Shown here piece after piece: positions 14,268 through 17,396 of a stretch of 17,396 nt of DNA. The notes under the pieces are model-generated. The model was not told where the DNA came from. It saw only the letters and a list, made by a program, of their open reading frames with translations, and made no database searches. The DNA lies in the NCBI GenBank assembly GCA_036011785.1, contig DASCOB010000152.1, forward strand, positions 1-17,396, read 5' to 3'. The position numbers were made by a program, and so were the translations under genes. The DNA is from CAJWGI01 sp036011785 (GTDB taxonomy: Bacteria; Chloroflexota; Anaerolineae; Anaerolineales; UBA11657). How positions within the stretch are numbered: the first letter of the stretch is position 1; each line of letters starts with the position of its first letter.

Positions 14268-15398
14268 ATGGTTGGGCCATGCTCGCATGGCCACCCGGGA
14301 GGGCATCCGGCTTCCCAGTCCATCCGCGGGCTGCGCGCACTGTTGAAGCGTTACAGTTACCACCTCGTCCTGATTGGATTGACAGCCGCTGCGGTGGGGT
14401 TGTTTCGATGGAATCCGCTGGAGCGGCTGGAAGCCCGGCTTGAGTTCCCACTGCTTTTCTCTCAACTGCAATCAAGCGCCACCAACGGCGTCGGGCTGCC
14501 CGGGATACTGATGACGCCGGGTGTGGAGGAGAGGATGCCCGTTCCGCCACTGACCCGGCACATCAACCCGCACACACTTATTCCTAGGCGACCTCGGCAG
14601 GAGGTAATCACGTACACGGTTCGCTCCGGGGATACCCTTTTCGGCATTTCAGAGAAATACGGCATTACTCCGGAGACCGTGTTGTGGGGCAATCCGGTGC
14701 TGAAAGATGACCCCCACCTGCTCAGTCCCGGGCAGGAACTGCTGATTTCCCCGATCACCGGCGTGCTGCGCGTGGTCTATAAAGACGACACGATTGAAGG
14801 GCTTGCAGCGGCGTACCAAGCGAGCGCGGACGATATCCTGAACTGGCCGGGCAATCATCTTGACGTGGATAATCCGGTGTTGGTGGAGGGAACCGTTATA
14901 GTGGTTCCCGGCGGCGAACGTGATTTCGTGCAGTGGACGGTTCCACGCATCACGCGAGCGCAGCGCAACCCGCTGCCCACCGGGGCCGGACCCGGAGCGT
15001 GCGCGGGCGGATATTCAGGCGGCGCGGTGGGGTCGGGTAGCTTCATCTGGCCCGCGGTCAATCACTACCTTTCCGGCTTCGGTTACAGTTCCTACCATGC
15101 CGGAATTGACATTGCGGCCGGTCAGGGTGCTCCCATCTACGCCGCTGACAGCGGCGTGGTGATGTTCGCCGGGTGGAGCAACTGGGGCTACGGTTACATG
15201 GTGGTCATCGACCACGGTAACGGTTGGCAGACGCTCTACGCGCATCTCTCGCAATGGAACGTGAGCTGTGGGCAATCTGTGTATCAAGGCAATGTGGTCG
15301 GGCTCTCAGGCAGTACCGGGAATTCCACTGGCCCGCATCTGCATTTCGAAATAAACTACCAGGGTTCTCGCCCGAACCCGTGGAATTATCTCCCCTGA
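14268..15398 (+). CDS. LysM and M23-peptidase cell-wall protein
   Basis: Likely membrane-anchored peptidoglycan endopeptidase. It has 376 residues with one hydrophobic segment (about 32-46) that would anchor it with the rest outside. A clear LysM domain lies at about 115-161 (ITYTVRSGDTLFGISEKYGI) and a more divergent one at about 166-214 (VLRVVYKDDTIEGLAAAY). A Gly/Ser-rich linker precedes the C-terminal M23 domain. The zinc and catalytic residues are intact: His277 and Asp281 in YHAGID, His326 in LYAHLS, His357 and His359 in PHLHFE. It could cleave cross-bridges or, with an EnvC-like role, activate amidases. The intact active site favours an enzyme. ATG 14268 follows rho by 12 bp with a weak ribosome-binding site, so the first 25 or so residues are uncertain. 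Confidence 0.92.
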   Translation: MVGPCSHGHPGGHPASQSIRGLRALLKRYSYHLVLIGLTAAAVGLFRWNPLERLEARLEFPLLFSQLQSSATNGVGLPGILMTPGVEERMPVPPLTRHINPHTLIPRRPRQEVITYTVRSGDTLFGISEKYGITPETVLWGNPVLKDDPHLLSPGQELLISPITGVLRVVYKDDTIEGLAAAYQASADDILNWPGNHLDVDNPVLVEGTVIVVPGGERDFVQWTVPRITRAQRNPLPTGAGPGACAGGYSGGAVGSGSFIWPAVNHYLSGFGYSSYHAGIDIAAGQGAPIYAADSGVVMFAGWSNWGYGYMVVIDHGNGWQTLYAHLSQWNVSCGQSVYQGNVVGLSGSTGNSTGPHLHFEINYQGSRPNPWNYLP

Positions 15399-15411
15399 GC
15401 CGCATCTTACA

Positions 15412-16077
15412 ATGAAACTCTCTGTGATAATCCCGGTGTTCAACGAAGCGGAGACCATTTTTGAGCTGGTGGAACGCGTACGCCGGGTTCCGCTGGAAAA
15501 GGAGCTGGTGCTGGTGGACGACTCCTCCTCCGACGGTTCTGGTGAAATCTTGGCGCGGCTGGGCGCTGACGCCGACACCACCGTGTTGAGCCACCCGGTC
15601 AATAGAGGTAAAGGCGTTGCCATAGCCACCGCGCTGCGCGCAGCCAGTGGAGATGTGGTCGTGATACAGGATGCAGACCTGGAATATGACCCGAATGATT
15701 TCCTGAAGCTGATAGAGCCGATTGAAAAAGGGGTGGCGCAGGTAGTGTATGGCGTCCGCGACCTGAGCAGCCAGCGGGCTATTATGCACGCAGGAAACCG
15801 CTTCCTCACCTGGCTCACGAGTGTGCTATTTGGGGTGCGGTTGCACGATATGGAGACCTGCTACAAGATGATGACGCGGTCGGTGTATAACTTGCTTTCA
15901 CTTGAGTGCCGCCGCTTCGATGTAGAGGCCGAGATCACCGCGAAAATTCTGCTAGCCGGCTTCAGCATTCATGAGCGCCCAATCGCGTACAATGCTCGTT
16001 ACGACAACAAGAAACTCTCCCCGCTGGACGGATTGCCCACGCTGCGCGCGCTGATAAAATACCGTTTTTTCTCTTGA
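15412..16077 (+). CDS. Family 2 glycosyltransferase, polyprenyl-phosphate sugar transferase type
   Basis: Soluble or peripheral GT-A fold enzyme. It resembles dolichol/polyprenyl-phosphate mannosyl- or glucosyltransferases without the C-terminal membrane helices. It has 221 residues. Landmarks are LSVIIPVFNEAETI (3-16), LVDDSSSDGS (34-43), NRGKGVAIATAL (64-75), the metal-binding DxD in IQDADLEYDP (85-94), and the acceptor-side ETCYKMM (148-154). It probably moves a sugar from a nucleotide donor to a lipid phosphate. The sugar is unknown. It starts 13 bp after the M23 peptidase gene with no clear ribosome-binding site, and its TGA overlaps the TTG start of rarA. A cell-surface glycan role fits the neighbours uppS and M23. 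Confidence 0.9.
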   Translation: MKLSVIIPVFNEAETIFELVERVRRVPLEKELVLVDDSSSDGSGEILARLGADADTTVLSHPVNRGKGVAIATALRAASGDVVVIQDADLEYDPNDFLKLIEPIEKGVAQVVYGVRDLSSQRAIMHAGNRFLTWLTSVLFGVRLHDMETCYKMMTRSVYNLLSLECRRFDVEAEITAKILLAGFSIHERPIAYNARYDNKKLSPLDGLPTLRALIKYRFFS

Positions 16078-17396
16078 CTGATCCCGACCTATTCGACCAC
16101 GCACTGCAGGAACGAATGGCTGCGGAAGCTCCGCTGGCAGCTCGAATGCGCCCGCGCAGCCTTGAAGAGTTCGTCGGTCAGCAGGAAATCGTTGGGCCCG
16201 GTCGGCTGCTGCGCCGCGCAATCGAAGCCGATCGACTCTTCTCATCAATTCTGTTGTGGGGGCCGCCGGGCAGCGGCAAAACCACGCTGGCGCACATTAT
16301 CGCCAATTCCACTGCATCGCATTTCACTACGCTCAGCGCTGTTCTGGCGGGAGTGCGCGAGCTGCGCGCGGTGATAGCGGCCGCGCTGGAAAGGCGCAAA
16401 CTGCACGGTGTACGCACCATCCTATTTGTTGACGAGGTGCATCGCTGGAACAAAGCGCAGCAAGACGCGCTGCTTCCGCACGTGGAGCGCGGAGTGATCG
16501 TGCTCATCGGAGCGACCACCGAAAACCCATACTTTGAAGTTATTGGTGCGCTGGTGTCGCGCTCGCGCGTCTTTCAGTTCCGGGCGCTCTCGGACGATGA
16601 TACGCGTTGGGTGCTGCAAGAGGCGCTGAAGGATTCAGAGCGTGGTTACGGCGGGCAAAAAATTGACGTCGCGAAGGCCGGGCTGGAGCACCTGGTGACG
16701 GTGGCGGGCGGCGACGCGCGCAACGCGCTCAACGCGCTCGAACTGGCGGTTGAATCCACCCCGCCCGCCGCAGACGGTGTGATAGAGATAACACTGGATG
16801 TGGCGCAGGAATCGATTCAACGGCGCGCTGTGCTTTATGATCGCGACGGTGACGCGCACTACGATACCATCAGCGCCTTCATCAAATCAGTGCGCGGTTC
16901 CGACCCGGATGCCGCGCTCTACTGGCTGGCGAAGATGCTCTACGCGGGCGAATCTCCGCGCTTCATTCTGCGCCGGCTGCTTATTCTGGCAGGCGAGGAT
17001 GTCGGTCTGGCCGATCCTATGGGGCTGGTAGTGGCCAACGCGGCCGCACAGGCGTTTGAGTATGTCGGGCTTCCCGAGGGCGTATATCCGTTGGTGGAAG
17101 CCACGCTTTATCTCTCCACTGCGTCGAAATCCAACAGCGCCGGTAGTTTTTTTCAGGCGCATAAAACAGTGGAAAAAGAGGGACGTACGGATGTACCCAT
17201 ACATTTGAAAGATGCGAACCGGGATGCGGCTGCGCTCGGACATGGCGAGGGCTACAACTATCCGCACGAGGAACCCGGACATCACACCGGGCAGCAGTAC
17301 CTGCCGACTGGTCTGTTGGGAAGGTATTTCTATAAGCCTACGGATCAGGGCTATGAAGCCGAAGTTGAGCAGCGCCTGGAGCGCTGGCGGGCAGCG
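16074..17396 (+). CDS. rarA: Replication-associated recombination protein A, AAA+ ATPase (cut by window end)
   Basis: AAA+ clamp-loader-like ATPase of the RarA/MgsA/WRNIP1 family acting at stalled replication forks. 441 residues are visible and the frame is still open at the edge. I start it at TTG 16074 because the sequence from there (TDPDLFDHALQERMAAEAPLAARMRPR) matches the conserved N terminus. ATG 16116 has a better-placed AGGA but would drop the LFDHA block. Landmarks are Walker A WGPPGSGKTT (62-71), Walker B ILFVDEVHRWNKAQQDALL (116-134), sensor 1 GATTEN (146-151) and the SRSRVF arginine-finger region (162-167). The C-terminal helical and tetramerisation region includes DAHYDTISAFIKSVRGSDPD. 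The TTGA overlap with the glycosyltransferase stop implies translational coupling. Confidence 0.95.
   Translation, partial: MTDPDLFDHALQERMAAEAPLAARMRPRSLEEFVGQQEIVGPGRLLRRAIEADRLFSSILLWGPPGSGKTTLAHIIANSTASHFTTLSAVLAGVRELRAVIAAALERRKLHGVRTILFVDEVHRWNKAQQDALLPHVERGVIVLIGATTENPYFEVIGALVSRSRVFQFRALSDDDTRWVLQEALKDSERGYGGQKIDVAKAGLEHLVTVAGGDARNALNALELAVESTPPAADGVIEITLDVAQESIQRRAVLYDRDGDAHYDTISAFIKSVRGSDPDAALYWLAKMLYAGESPRFILRRLLILAGEDVGLADPMGLVVANAAAQAFEYVGLPEGVYPLVEATLYLSTASKSNSAGSFFQAHKTVEKEGRTDVPIHLKDANRDAAALGHGEGYNYPHEEPGHHTGQQYLPTGLLGRYFYKPTDQGYEAEVEQRLERWRAA

Noticed and set aside
1..17396. Mobile element, prophage, CRISPR array, toxin-antitoxin or defence system
   Set aside because: No transposase, integrase, terminal repeats, regularly spaced repeats, tRNA-linked att site or known defence domain was seen. 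Gene order and codon style are uniform and housekeeping in nature.

Overview
This 17.4 kb stretch of GC-rich bacterial chromosome is almost wholly coding and dominated by housekeeping genes. I see no rRNA, tRNA, insertion sequence, prophage, CRISPR array or defence cassette. Gene content and protein style point weakly to a Chloroflexota-like bacterium: a LysM plus M23 peptidase beside rho, class II FBPase (GlpX) directly upstream of rho, a short one-module EF-Ts, and S2 with a long acidic tail. That placement is an inference from general familiarity, not a computed phylogeny.

Layout. (1) Positions 1-1431, minus strand: the N-terminal 248 residues of a CPA2-type cation:proton antiporter running off the left edge, preceded by an unrecognised six-helix membrane protein whose promoter sits inside a perfect 10-bp inverted repeat. 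(2) 1565-3303, plus strand: a 106-residue protein of unknown function, translationally coupled (ATGA) to a dihydropyrimidinase/D-hydantoinase. (3) 3320-5454, minus strand: xpt-guaA, a guanine-nucleotide salvage/synthesis pair that converges on the hydantoinase gene with only 16 bp between stops. (4) 5547-6983, plus strand: a strong promoter, then infC-rpmI-rplT (IF3, L35, L20), ending in a textbook intrinsic terminator. infC appears to start at AUA. (5) 6996 to the right edge, plus strand: a long collinear run starting with a promoter and a structured leader of about 170 nt, then rpsB-tsf-pyrH-frr-uppS-cdsA-glpX-rho-LysM/M23 peptidase-glycosyltransferase-rarA. rarA is cut by the window end.

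How the genes fit together. Blocks 4 and 5 supply translation factors and ribosomal proteins. Block 5 continues into UMP synthesis (pyrH), ribosome recycling (frr), the lipid carrier and phospholipid precursors (uppS, cdsA), gluconeogenesis (glpX), transcription termination (rho), cell-wall remodelling (M23), polyprenyl-linked glycosylation (GT2) and replication-fork maintenance (rarA). Blocks 2 and 3 deal with pyrimidine/hydantoin ring opening and purine salvage.

I did not find a new multi-gene system. The observations most worth a second look are regulatory or structural: a perfect 16-bp hairpin inside cdsA, the four-hairpin rpsB leader, the AUA start of infC, the inverted repeat around the promoter near 1475, and the uncharacterised small protein coupled to the hydantoinase.
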